Assembly: GCF_040581485.1 (NCBI RefSeq)
Contig: NC_090135.1
Span: 3,589,001-3,653,000, forward strand
Direction of reading: 5' to 3'
Length of the DNA: 64,000 bases
Origin: Linepithema humile
Taxonomy: Eukaryota; Arthropoda; Insecta; Hymenoptera; Formicidae
Numbering within the stretch: position 1 is the stretch's first letter; every line of letters begins with the position of its first letter. The notes under the pieces are model-generated. The model was not told where the DNA came from, made no database searches, and worked only from the letters and a program-made list of their open reading frames with translations. The position numbers and the translations under genes were made by a program. Below, piece after piece: positions 8,894 through 18,600 of the stretch.

Positions 8894-10228
8894 CTAACCG
8901 CCAAAATCGACGATAACTTGTCGAGAGGAGTCTATTTCTAGAATATTGTCGAACTCAGCATAAACGATACAATTAACGGTCGTGGTAAGCGCCTTATCAA
9001 ATTTCACTTCTAATCGCAAACTACCATGTTTCGCGAGATTCCAATGTCCGGCGCAATGAGCGGACAAGTCGGGGGTAAGATCAAAAGCGAAAAGAGTGTA
9101 GCCCTGGGCATAATCCTCTCTACTTATAGAATTTCCCTCGTTCAAGAAGTGAATGCCGGTTCCCGAGAAGAGCGTGTGGTAGGCTTTGACGTAAAGCTTT
9201 TCGTCTTTCGAGAAGTTCGGTTGTAACGGCCTACTGGGAATTTGCATACCATCGGCATACAGAGAAAAGAAATTTATACCGTAGTTTTTGAAATTAAACG
9301 GATTCAATTTTCTATCGCCATTAAGCTCTGTTATCGACAAAGCCGACTATTACACGTTTCGGCAGTTGTCCGAGTATTACATTATCTATCGATTCTCCTA
9401 CGAGTCCGGCGTGAATCGTAAATGTTTTAACCTCGACTTTTGTGAGAGGATATTTGGCGGTGGTTTTACTCAACATTCTCGCGTGCGAGAGTAACACACC
9501 GGGGCTTATCTTTGCTCTTCTAACGAGCAGACTAGCGTCTAGAAGACGTATTTTTGACACCGAATTAGATTCCATGAGGCAAAACGAATCTTTCGAGCGA
9601 ACGAGCCTCATTCTAACTTCCACCCCGTTGATTAGGAATTTATCCTGATTGAAAACGTCGCAGTGAAGATGCCCTATGAGATCTAACGCCTGTCCGTCTC
9701 GAATGTAACGCGAGCGTCTCACGAGTGCCTGATTCGTGGCTTGCGACTCTAGGAGAGCGTCCATTAAGCCCGGGGTATCCGCGTCCCACAAGCAGGAGAT
9801 CAGATGGGAGTTTTTTGCGGGTGAAGAATAATTTAATAACGCCTCGATGTAAGCCCGATACGCGTAAGCGTTGTTTGGGGGTGACACGAGTTTTTGATTG
9901 AAATATATGTCGATTTGGTTGAACATGGAATGCAGTAAATGATTTACAGGGCCTACTTTGAACTCGGGGGTGCCAGCGGCGGTACCGCCTCCTGCTAGGG
10001 GGAAGATTCTACGCGTACGCGAAGACTCAACATGGTGTGTGTGAGATCTAGATAATCTTCCCCATGGCCGGGTATGACGAATTCTATAGGCGCGTCGTCC
10101 GCGAGCGACGTTACGGGTTTGTAATAAATCCATTGCGATCTCTCGATGCTGGTTTGTGTAGGCGGTAAAGAAAAGAGATCGAGTTCACTCTTTAAGCACT
10201 CGTTTGAATGTGTATGAAGAAAGGACAT
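8894..10228 (-). pseudogene. Polinton major capsid protein gene, interrupted by two frameshifts
   Basis: Three consecutive reading frames carry successive parts of one double-jelly-roll-type major capsid protein. The N-terminal part is 9995-10228 (with DYLDLTHTMLSLRVRV), the middle is 9321 to about 10030 (with VGPVNHLLHSMFNQIDIYF and SPPNNAYAYRAYIEALL), and the C-terminal part is 8894-9340 (with KNYGINFFSLYADG and FDLTPDLSAHC). The frame changes at about 9995-10020, next to a C-rich run, and again at about 9321-9335. The order, strand and lack of missing sequence show small indels rather than introns; no splice-like signals were noticed at either join. The protein forms the icosahedral shell in virion-forming relatives. 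This copy cannot make it as read. Confidence 0.8.
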
Positions 10229-10257
10229 GCTCCGTAAATTCCTAATTCACACGTCGA

Positions 10258-10845
10258 TTAAGAGAATATGTCGGCTACACTGCGTTTCTTGACTCGACGG
10301 CAGCGTCCTGTGGATGGCTTTTTTTTGTTGTTGGTCTTTCTACCTGCCGTGCGTATTTTCTTCGTTGCCCTTTTTTTGTTCGTGATTTTTCTTCGCGCGT
10401 TGCTATTCTTCGACGATTTCTTTTTGTTCGTCTGACGACGACGGCGCTTAGAAACAGCGTTGCGTCTTACGTGACTGAAGAAAGGAAACTGAAGCGCAGC
10501 TGTTTTCGCGGATACTTTATAACCTGTTCCCTTCATCAAGCTAGTTATTTTTTCTTTGGCTTTTCTTTTGAGATTTCCGCTCGATTCCTTGAGACGAGAT
10601 TTGACCGCCTCCTTGAACGGCGTATTATTTTCGACATCCTCCATCACGTTAACGCCGGCTCGTAAAGCTTCTTTACCAACCGCTCGTACACCTTTACTCA
10701 GATAAGGAAGCACCCTCCTGAATAATCCTCCGAGAAAACTACCGATTCCGTGTCCTCGTTGATAGGGTGCTCCGACGAAAACCCTCGTGATTCCTCCGCT
10801 CCTACCTCCGCTATCGTAATATTTGTGGTCCTCCGGTCTAGCCAT
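10258..10845 (-). CDS. Basic virion core/internal protein (adenovirus pVI/pX-like)
   Basis: 195 residues. The N-terminal part has VFVGAPYQRGHGIGSFLGG followed by an amphipathic stretch LFRRVLPYLSKGVRAVGKEA. The C-terminal third is extremely Lys/Arg-rich. Glycine-rich start, membrane-active-looking helix and basic tail match a protein widespread in Polintons and adenovirus-like elements, thought to act in the capsid interior or DNA condensation. The position between major capsid and penton-like genes supports a virion role. The exact adenoviral counterpart is uncertain. Confidence 0.65.
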   Translation of the reverse strand: MARPEDHKYYDSGGRSGGITRVFVGAPYQRGHGIGSFLGGLFRRVLPYLSKGVRAVGKEALRAGVNVMEDVENNTPFKEAVKSRLKESSGNLKRKAKEKITSLMKGTGYKVSAKTAALQFPFFSHVRRNAVSKRRRRQTNKKKSSKNSNARRKITNKKRATKKIRTAGRKTNNKKKPSTGRCRRVKKRSVADIFS

Positions 10846-10874
10846 AGCGAGCGGCTTTTCCGACTGATTTTTTC

Positions 10875-11819
10875 TTACTGGAAACGTCTAAAGTGCAACG
10901 TCACCGTTAGCGTTCCCGATTGGAATGGTATTCTTTTTCCGAATTGATCTTTTATATCTATTTCAATCCTGCGGAAATACGTTTGTCGTAATGGGATATA
11001 ATGCGGGACGGAGAAATGTTTCACTTGATTCGCGCCGTACGCGTAATAATGTCCGTAATGTTGCAGCTCGACCGGTACTATTCGAAGAAGTGGAGTTTGC
11101 ACATCGCCGGTTATATAAGGTTCGCAAATATCGCAATAAACAAAAAGTTTATCGGGAATACCGCGCAGCAATCCGTGCGGTTCGACGGTATAGAAACTTC
11201 CAGCGCGCACTCCTTGTTCCGTTTTAAACCCGAGTTTAATAAAAGGCGCTGTAAAAATATCTTTGGAATTAGGTTTAGTCGCAGTCAGTGTGGTATAATA
11301 TGCGGTTTGTAGGCGATTGCTAGGCGTTGGTATGGCCCCGCCGCAGCCGAGTATTCGTAGTAGATTATCGGAAACGTTCATATGATGAATCAGATTGCAT
11401 TTATTTTCATCGCATGTAATGTTGAACAAGATTTTACCGCCGCTAGCGTCTTCTAGTTTCAATTTAATATGCGAATTCGCATCTTTGCAAGACGAATTAA
11501 TAGCGGAGATAAGTTCCTCAATATTTTTGTAAATACCATTCGGTATTACGCCTTCCGTCGACGTTAACGGCGCCTCGTTTTTCCTCGTCTCGTGTCCATT
11601 TTCAATATCGACGAATCTAATGACATTTTCAACGTGGTTTATGTGTAAAAAAGTAGTGGGAAATTGGATCTCGTTAAGCGCGACTTCCCATTCGCCGTGT
11701 AAGTGTATAGGTTGAGGTAATTCCGTGGTGAAGGAAGTGGTTGCATTGTGCGGAAAATAACGCATACTGCTATTGCTGGGAAGAATCAAGAGAAATTGAT
11801 CCGTCCTCATTTTGAACAA
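10875..11819 (-). CDS. Penton-like minor capsid protein (Polinton)
   Basis: About 314 residues; the second Met (about 11810, MRTDQFLLILPSNSS) is the likelier start. The hallmark N-terminal region is SMRYFPHNATTSFTTELPQP followed by GEWEVALNEIQFP, seen in the single-jelly-roll penton-like proteins of Polintons. The C-terminal part is beta-rich: SVPHYIPLRQTYFRRIEI and GTLTVTLHFRR. It would occupy the five-fold vertices of a capsid. Its start overlaps the integrase 3' end by about 50 bp. The frame is intact, in contrast to the major capsid gene. Confidence 0.85.
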   Translation of the reverse strand: MFKMRTDQFLLILPSNSSMRYFPHNATTSFTTELPQPIHLHGEWEVALNEIQFPTTFLHINHVENVIRFVDIENGHETRKNEAPLTSTEGVIPNGIYKNIEELISAINSSCKDANSHIKLKLEDASGGKILFNITCDENKCNLIHHMNVSDNLLRILGCGGAIPTPSNRLQTAYYTTLTATKPNSKDIFTAPFIKLGFKTEQGVRAGSFYTVEPHGLLRGIPDKLFVYCDICEPYITGDVQTPLLRIVPVELQHYGHYYAYGANQVKHFSVPHYIPLRQTYFRRIEIDIKDQFGKRIPFQSGTLTVTLHFRRFQ

Positions 11820-12900
11820 GCGGGGTTAAACTCGAAGCAGGGATCCAAGAATCAAACTTACTGGGATAACCACGCCAGCTAACCAGCACCTGCTTATTAT
11901 TACCGCGACCCCGGCTTCTTATCACACGGTCGACGATAAACTCCTCCTCCTGCAAGTTTTTCTCAACCTGAGCCAATTCTTGTTCGTAAAAAATACCGTC
12001 TATGACTTCTCCCGCTAAATCGCTCAGCTCGTACACACGTGGTTTTCGCCAATCGAGTATGCGATGAATTCGAAATATCTCCTCACTCCACCGCGCCTCG
12101 TATCCTTTCTCGAAGACGACCTTTGCTCTACTGATACGAACGTGATCACCGACGTGGTATTTAGCCTTTCGGCGTTTTTCGTTCGCTTCGCCGTTGCTCC
12201 TCCATCGGCGCGTTATATTTTCACACGCGATACGCGCATTTTCTCTCGTAACAGCATACGGTTGCATTCTGGTGCTCGAATGACGGGTGTGATTATAGGC
12301 GTTTACGATATTCTGCAAAACATCGATGTAGCGTCGTGTATTTTTATGCGTAAAATAACGCCACATTCGTTCTTTCAACGTTCTGTTAAAGCGCTCGACG
12401 ATGGCTGCTTTGACATCCGGATTGCGGGCTACGCGAAAACGAATGTCATTTTCTTCCAAAAACTTTTGTAGCGATCGCCCGACAAATTCTTTACCCTTGT
12501 CCGTTTGTAGGTATACGGGCGCGCGTCCGTTACTTCTCGAGAGCACGTTCTGAAAAGCTCTCATTACGGAATTACTCGTTTTGTCGCGCAATGGTTCTAC
12601 CCAGACGTATTTACTAAGTACATCGATAATCACGAGTAAATACGAATATCCCTCGTTGTAACTTTTGAGATTTCGGAGTTCGATCAAATCTGCCTCCCAC
12701 AGATCGTCGATATTCGTTACGTTGTAATGCATTCGCGGAAATTTCCGTCGCAATGGACGATGCAGCGTGTAGGCGTCTTGCGCTTCGAGCCATCGCTCGA
12801 CATTGTTACGGGGCAAATTCGCCGCGCGAAACAGATTATCGACAGCCGAATAGCCGGCATAATGCGCGGGATCGTAGTACAATTTTTCAAGAGCCGTCAT
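11770..12900 (-). CDS. Retroviral-type integrase with C-terminal chromodomain (Polinton INT)
   Basis: 376 residues. The rve catalytic core has Asp in DDLWEADLIEL (about 70), Asp in QTDKGKEF (about 132) and Glu in AIVERFNRT (about 167), with 34 residues between the last two, close to the D,D35E pattern. It is followed by an SH3-like part (YHVGDHVRIS). Residues about 315-360 form a chromodomain: EFIVDRVIRSRG, QVLVSWRGYPSKFDSWIP. The enzyme would insert the element and make the 6-bp duplication; the chromodomain may bias integration toward marked chromatin. Its ATG overlaps the previous stop as ATGA at 12897-12900. No lesion was seen. Confidence 0.92.
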   Translation of the reverse strand: MTALEKLYYDPAHYAGYSAVDNLFRAANLPRNNVERWLEAQDAYTLHRPLRRKFPRMHYNVTNIDDLWEADLIELRNLKSYNEGYSYLLVIIDVLSKYVWVEPLRDKTSNSVMRAFQNVLSRSNGRAPVYLQTDKGKEFVGRSLQKFLEENDIRFRVARNPDVKAAIVERFNRTLKERMWRYFTHKNTRRYIDVLQNIVNAYNHTRHSSTRMQPYAVTRENARIACENITRRWRSNGEANEKRRKAKYHVGDHVRISRAKVVFEKGYEARWSEEIFRIHRILDWRKPRVYELSDLAGEVIDGIFYEQELAQVEKNLQEEEFIVDRVIRSRGRGNNKQVLVSWRGYPSKFDSWIPASSLTPLVQNEDGSISLDSSQQ

Positions 12901-13772
12901 TCCAATTTACTCCATTCGAACAGGCGTCTCGCTGGTGGAGAATCCGTGTTTCTCTGAGGAGTGGAACTCGCCGCAGGACCGGTAAGTTTCGCGATATTTT
13001 GCGAAGAACCGGCTGTTAATAATTTTTTATTTCTCACTAGTGCGGAGGGAATGTTCAAGTCGTGAAGTAATCGCGCGAACTGAACTCTTCCCGCGGCTTT
13101 CACGGTTTTTCTATCGCGCATCGCCTCGTTTATCAGGTCTGAGATATTTGAATCTTTTACGACGTTACCGTCTATGGTCACGACTCCGTACTCGTCCCAG
13201 TTAATTCTAGTCGACGATGCTTTATCGAGCAAGCGTTTCGTCAGTAAGCGAGCTTCGGCACGGTAAGATTTCGGTACGCTTTCCACTATTCTTTCGACGC
13301 TTTTCATCACCCCGAGACTCGCGTCGTGTTCTTTCGGGAGGCTTCTCGCACGACTAGAGCCCGGAGCGAATGAGAGATCGCTCGGCGGTACTTCTTCTTC
13401 GCGAGTGTCCATCGCGTCTTCTTCCTCTTCTTCTTCCTCGGCGTTACGCGCGTCTTGATTTCGTCGTCCGTGTGCTACTCGTACAAAGTGAAGATATCGC
13501 CAAAGAGCCTCTTTGTACATCTTCCATCTCTCGGCTTCGTCGTTCGGATAGGGCGAATTAAGAATTCGACTCATCTCCGCATCGAGTCTGGATAGAGCGG
13601 TTCCGGGTGTTCGTACGGAATTATAATTATTATTATTATTATTATTAACGCTTTCGTCCGGTGTGTTTTCCACGAGCGGTGCGCCGTAGTCGGTAGTCGG
13701 TTGATGCAATTGACGCTGCATTCTCTCGAGATTTTCCGTAGAAATTAAAACCATTTTTTTCGCTCTTTCCAT
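12897..13772 (-). CDS. Conserved Polinton/adintovirus-type virion-associated protein
   Basis: 291 residues; a Met at residue 7 (MVLISTENLERMQ) is an alternative start. There is an Asn run near residues 43-49 and an acidic run near 113-118. The more conserved C-terminal region includes PKSYRAEARLLTKRLL, then INWDEYGVVTIDG, SNISDLINEAMRDRKT and LLHDLNIPSALVRNKKLL. This pattern recurs in Polinton-like elements of many animals and I recognise it as such, but no biochemical function is established to my knowledge. It lies directly upstream of, and overlaps by four bases, the integrase. Confidence 0.65.
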   Translation of the reverse strand: MERAKKMVLISTENLERMQRQLHQPTTDYGAPLVENTPDESVNNNNNNNYNSVRTPGTALSRLDAEMSRILNSPYPNDEAERWKMYKEALWRYLHFVRVAHGRRNQDARNAEEEEEEEDAMDTREEEVPPSDLSFAPGSSRARSLPKEHDASLGVMKSVERIVESVPKSYRAEARLLTKRLLDKASSTRINWDEYGVVTIDGNVVKDSNISDLINEAMRDRKTVKAAGRVQFARLLHDLNIPSALVRNKKLLTAGSSQNIAKLTGPAASSTPQRNTDSPPARRLFEWSKLE

Positions 13773-13802
13773 AACACTCGATATTATTTTCTCTCTTGTG
13801 TT

Positions 13803-14180
13803 TTAAGCCGTCACCTTGTCTATGATTCGCGAAAATAAGGCCTCTAATACAGGAACGATAATATAGGATAAGAATCCACCTCGTTGTATCAATAGCTTTC
13901 TTTTATTCTTCCAATTTCCGCGCTTTGACGCGATACGACGTAGCGTCGTTTTGTATTTGCTCAGACGATTTTTTTCGCGTCGTTCGAGCGCAACGTTACC
14001 ATTGAGCGTGTTGAAAACGCATTCGCAAATACAGCGAATAAATTTTTCGTCCGCGGTTCGCAGGAAGGAGCTGCGTTGATTTTTGTTCAGATGACACAGC
14101 GCCTCTAGAAGACAAACGTTTCTCTTTCCGATCGAACGTCTAGCGGTTTTCGTTGCACCGTCCGACGCCGCTACTTTCAT
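13803..14180 (-). CDS. Small conserved Polinton protein, basic
   Basis: 125 residues. The pattern is LLEALCHLNKNQRSSFL, CICECVFNTLNGNVAL, KYKTTLRRIASKRGNWK and LLIQRGGFLSYIIVPVLEA. The order (Cys-rich helix, basic linker, GGFL plus hydrophobic C terminus) is shared by a small protein found in Polintons and adintovirus-like elements. The hydrophobic end could insert into a membrane or pack in a capsid; its function is unknown. It lies between the ATPase and the 291-residue conserved protein on the same strand. Confidence 0.6.
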   Translation of the reverse strand: MKVAASDGATKTARRSIGKRNVCLLEALCHLNKNQRSSFLRTADEKFIRCICECVFNTLNGNVALERREKNRLSKYKTTLRRIASKRGNWKNKRKLLIQRGGFLSYIIVPVLEALFSRIIDKVTA

Positions 14181-14231
14181 CGTGAGAAAGTCACTCGCAA
14201 CTGTCGTCTCGCGAGCGATGGTGCATACTTT

Positions 14232-14924
14232 TTATACGCTGGATCTGCGCGGTACGTAGACGTAACGCAACGCATCGTCGGGAAAGATGCTTGTCCGAAA
14301 TCGATATTTGTCCGGAGTCGATTGTTTCAGATCGAGTAATAAATATCCGTGGGGGCGCGAGGTTGCGTCAAAGTATGCTTCTTCTAGAAACTTTGGGTCA
14401 TCGGGGTACACCTGTCGCGCGAGATGACGAATTTGAGCGCGATCGCGCGGGTTCTTGAAGACGACGATGTAATTGGTATTAAGCGATATGTCGCGCTGAC
14501 AGCGTCCCTGGTGAAATAGATTTTGCGTGATAAGTATAACGCTGAGATTCTTATGGTGACTACCCTTTGTAAAAAGATCCACGATGACGTCGCACGAGGA
14601 TGATTCTCTCATAAGATCGTCGATTATCACCAACTTTGGTGTGAGAGGATCGTGGGAATAATCATGCGCTTGTGGCAACCCCTCGCGAAACTCGATTGCA
14701 TTTTTCTTTATTTTTCCCGCAGCGTTCCTTTCTTTTTTCTCAAACGCGTATTGAAGTTGTCGATAAGCATCCTGCCATTCGGCGTAATAAAATAAAACTC
14801 TTTGGAAAGAAACATCGGCCATTTCGGATAGATATTTGAGAAAAGTTTTTACAAAGACCGTTTTGCCGCATCCAGTGGGACCGCTGACGATAGACGTCCA
14901 AGGATGTTTCCAGCGTATGTCCAT
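14232..14924 (-). CDS. FtsK/HerA-type genome-packaging ATPase (Polinton ATP)
   Basis: 230 residues. Walker A is GPTGCGKT at residues 15-22 and Walker B is KLVIIDDL near residue 100. An arginine-rich distal part includes NPRDRAQIRHLARQVYP. Size and motifs fit the A32-like packaging ATPases of Polintons and related large DNA viruses, which drive DNA into the capsid. The frame is intact. It is the first gene of the minus-strand late-type block after the polymerase. Confidence 0.9.
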   Translation of the reverse strand: MDIRWKHPWTSIVSGPTGCGKTVFVKTFLKYLSEMADVSFQRVLFYYAEWQDAYRQLQYAFEKKERNAAGKIKKNAIEFREGLPQAHDYSHDPLTPKLVIIDDLMRESSSCDVIVDLFTKGSHHKNLSVILITQNLFHQGRCQRDISLNTNYIVVFKNPRDRAQIRHLARQVYPDDPKFLEEAYFDATSRPHGYLLLDLKQSTPDKYRFRTSIFPDDALRYVYVPRRSSV

Positions 14925-15016
14925 CTTGCGAAATGAACTCTTCGCCGTTCGCTCGCGCCTTCATAAACGAAAAAAATCAGCGAAACACTATGACGCGATA
15001 AGCTTACTGCCCACTG

Positions 15017-15017
<1 letters not shown>

Positions 15018-15058
<41 letters not shown>
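15018..15058. repeat. (CGG)n microsatellite
   Basis: About 13-14 uninterrupted CGG units between the ATPase gene and the polymerase 3' region. It opens long Pro, Arg and Gly frames that are not genes. Confidence 0.9.
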
Positions 15059-15059
<1 letters not shown>

Positions 15060-15068
15060 CCGCTTGCT

Positions 15069-15206
15069 CGCGCTAGCGTACAACTCGCGGACTCGAACAA
15101 GCTGATTCGGTCCGCGGAGACGCTGGACAAGCGCAACCGCGCTAGCGTACAACTCGCGGACTCGAACAAGCTGATTCGGTCCGCGGAGACGCTGGACAAG
15201 CGCAAC
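15069..15206. repeat. Two perfect 69-bp direct repeats
   Basis: Units 15069-15137 and 15138-15206 share CGCGCTAGCGTACAACTCGC and run through to the next copy. This is a recent tandem duplication in the Polinton intergenic spacer. Confidence 0.85.
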
Positions 15207-15613
15207 CACCGAAATTGCTCGCGCCAGCGTCCAAGAGTGGAAACGCTACTTCGCGCGATGAAACGCTTTTTTTTCTCGGAAAAAATGAGGGTTTTATACG
15301 GGAAAGTAAGTTAGGAGGAAGAAAAATCTTTAAGAAAAATTATGCGAGAAAACATTTATTTTTACGAATAAAAGTACATGATTTGAGAAAAATAAAAATA
15401 TTCGTTTTTATTTCTTAAATTTTTTATAGTTTTTACATGGTTTTTATACAATTATACATTTTACATTTTAAAACTAGCAATATTTTCTTAAATTAAATAA
15501 AAAAATTTTTTATTTATACTTTTACAAAAATTTATAAATCTACTTAAAGCTATTTATATAAAGTCGGAAAACACACGCTAACCGTCGACAGCGAAAGAAC
15601 AATTCTGTAAAAA
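15207..15613. other. AT-rich spacer, likely polymerase 3' UTR region
   Basis: AT-rich sequence downstream of the polymerase stop codon (minus strand). AATAAA-like sequences are plentiful but none can be singled out. No gene was recognised. Confidence 0.4.
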
Positions 15614-18600
15614 TTATCGAATCGCGTAACCGTAAGGAACGGAACAACGACTATTGATAAATCTACGTTTCAATAGCACAGGAGTACAAGCTTTCACTTC
15701 GTCGCGAGTTATTAACTCGTGAAAAGCCGTACGCCGAATTGCTCTGAAACGTAGATTTATCGATGTTCTATGTGACTTTCCTTCTTCTTCTTCTTCTTCT
15801 TCACTTTCCTCTTCTCGTCCCTCTCGCTCTTTTTGCAATATTAATTCTCTTATACTATTAAAATTGACTAAGCATGAGTTTGCAAAGTTTAGGGTTATAC
15901 CTTTTACTTTGCAAACTTCGTGCGTGAGTCCTTCCGGTGTGCGAACAACGTAAGCATAAAATTTCGGGCCACCGGATACAAACGCCTCGATGTAACTACC
16001 GGACCCATAGCTTTCGAGTTCGTTCGTCATATCGCCCAAAAAATTACCCGTACGCGGCTCGTATTCGGAAGGATCATCGCTGCTTACATAAATGCAAGAA
16101 TCGGTATCGTAATATAAAACGCGTCGATCTAAGCGTTCTAAATATTTATACAACACTAATCGCGCTAGCGCCGTCGTGTACGCCGCTAAAACGACGTTGG
16201 TAAGAGGCGAGGGAACGTCGGCCTCTTCCCGCAGTCGCCATGAAACATACATCGCATCTTCGTTTACCGGCAGTATTTCGGTTATTTCATGTTTGGGGCT
16301 TGTGAGCAAACTCGCTAATCGTTGCTGAGTTTTTACGATTTCGGTATTCGTTAGGTTGGGTCGTTGGCCGAATTTCCCCCAAAAAGAATTTAAACACAAC
16401 TTCGCGACCGAACGTAATCCCGAATTTTTCGCGATATTGTTACTTTCGAGAACGATACCTTCGGTTTCCTCGTAATCGCGAAGATATCGTTCTTTAGCCT
16501 CGTCATCGGTACATTCACTCGGCCACCCGCTGGCTTCTTGTTTTAATTTTAAAAATGTATTAATATATTCGGCGAATAACCCACCCTGCCGCGTACCGTG
16601 ATCGTAGCGTGTTGCGTTGTACTGCCAAATCTCGCTAACCTCCGACACGAAATAACCTTTTTCAAGCGCTTTGCGCAATTCGCACGATACCCATGTACCC
16701 GTAAATTCACGTTCGGAAGGCCTGTGTGTACAATCTTCGCGTGAAAATGTTTCGCAGCAACTGCGGCACAACGCGAATAACAATTTTCCGCGTACGCGAT
16801 ACGGTAACACGGGGTGAAAGACATCGCGCGGTGCGAGTACCTTGCAACGTACGAGGCCTTCGACGGAGTCGAAATTGTAATTCGGGCCTTCTCCGATTAG
16901 CACCGAACATTCCTCCCCGACATACACCGTGGGATGTCCGATCGGAAAAGTACCCGTTTTTAAAACATACGGATACAGAGAACATACATCGATGTATCGT
17001 ATCTTCTCTGTACCCGTAATTTCATATCGAGTCGCGACATTCCCCGTACGGCCGCCGTAAAACGCATCGCGCGGATTGAGCGGTTCGTTTTCAACCATTC
17101 GATGGTGCTGTAAATATTCCCGCATTACGCTATTTACAGCCATCGCACGATCGAAATCGCACTCCCATTTCTCCGTCACCGTGTATCCGCGTTTTCTAAG
17201 ACGATATGTCGTTGCGATTGTATGCTCATAACGCAAATCGATCGTATCCCTACGTTCACTGTTTACGGAGAGGTTACTGTCGCGGTTGATTCTAAAGCAC
17301 GACGGGCAACCGTGCCAAAAACATCCGTAAAATTGAAACACGTGATGTCGCGTTACGCCGTTTTCTAACGATTCGTAATATCCGTCGACGAGTGTGCCGT
17401 CGAGTACGCGATATTCGCGGGTACGCCCTGCGTGAATAATAGGATGTCCGAGCTCTCGCTCCATCCACACCAGCCAACGCAGTGCTTTGCGCGATTGCGT
17501 ATTCGCGTGTCTGTACCCACCCGGTGGAATTATACCAATCTCGCTTTCACGCAGAAAGTTTTTTCTAAAAACCCTCATACACGTGGAAGCGATTGTTGTA
17601 CATTCCTCGAACGGGCACACTTTTCCGCGCCTCAGGAAAATTTTCCTAAAAGCCATGCACGCTCGTCTAAGAATATCCACGTCGTTGCGACAATAGCGCG
17701 ATATCTCGAGTTGAAAATCAAAAATATAATTCGCCCGGGTTAACTCGTCGTGCCATGCTAAAAACTGTTCGCGTTCTTTCGTATTCATAGTTTCCGGAGA
17801 GTAATACTCGACGCCCGGCAACGGTCCTACATGAAATTGATTATCGAGCGTGTTAAATAAATGCAGAAAGACGCCTTTATCCAAAGTATTCGCCAGCCCG
17901 AAAGCCTTTGGTAATTCGGATAACCGCATCGGCATATAATTAACACTGTCGATAAATTTCGTATTTCCTACCGTTAGTACTATGATTTTAGTACCGCTCA
18001 AAATTACACGAGGTTCTGTCGAAATACCGCTTTCTACTAAATATCGGAGGATAAATTGCGCGTCGAACGATTTTGCGTTATGAGCAATACAAATTATTTT
18101 TTTAAAATATGTCGTCGGACGCGTCGCGAAATTTACAAATTCTTTAACAGGATCGTGACGAAATGTAAATTCGCGGATACCGCACCAACGACACCGCACC
18201 GACATATCTTCTATTTCCGCGCACGATTCGCAAATCTGCTGCGCGACGCAGAGAGTGGGCACGTGAATTTTTACATTAGCGGTACCTCGAAGCGTTTCAT
18301 CCTGTCGTGTTTCGAAATCGTAAAACACGAATGCGGAGCGGTTTTCTGTTTTCGACTCGTGTTCATCCTCATTTTGATCTTCGAAATGCTCTTCCGAAGA
18401 GCGACCCACGATGCTACTCGAAGCTCGATTGATCGGCATCATGCAGCAATAATGATTTAGCGGTTGGTGAGAACGACACGTGAAACAGAAAGCCGCGCCG
18501 CATTCGTGCTGTTTCTTTCGTTCGATTACACGACCGCACTCGCCGCAAAATCGTATAACGCTACAAACGCTTTGAAGCGAATGCCCGTCGTACGATTTTT

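Noticed and set aside
8894..10228. Programmed ribosomal frameshifting in the major capsid gene
   Set aside because: Two shifts at unrelated places, without an obvious slippery heptamer, are better explained by indels or sequence errors.
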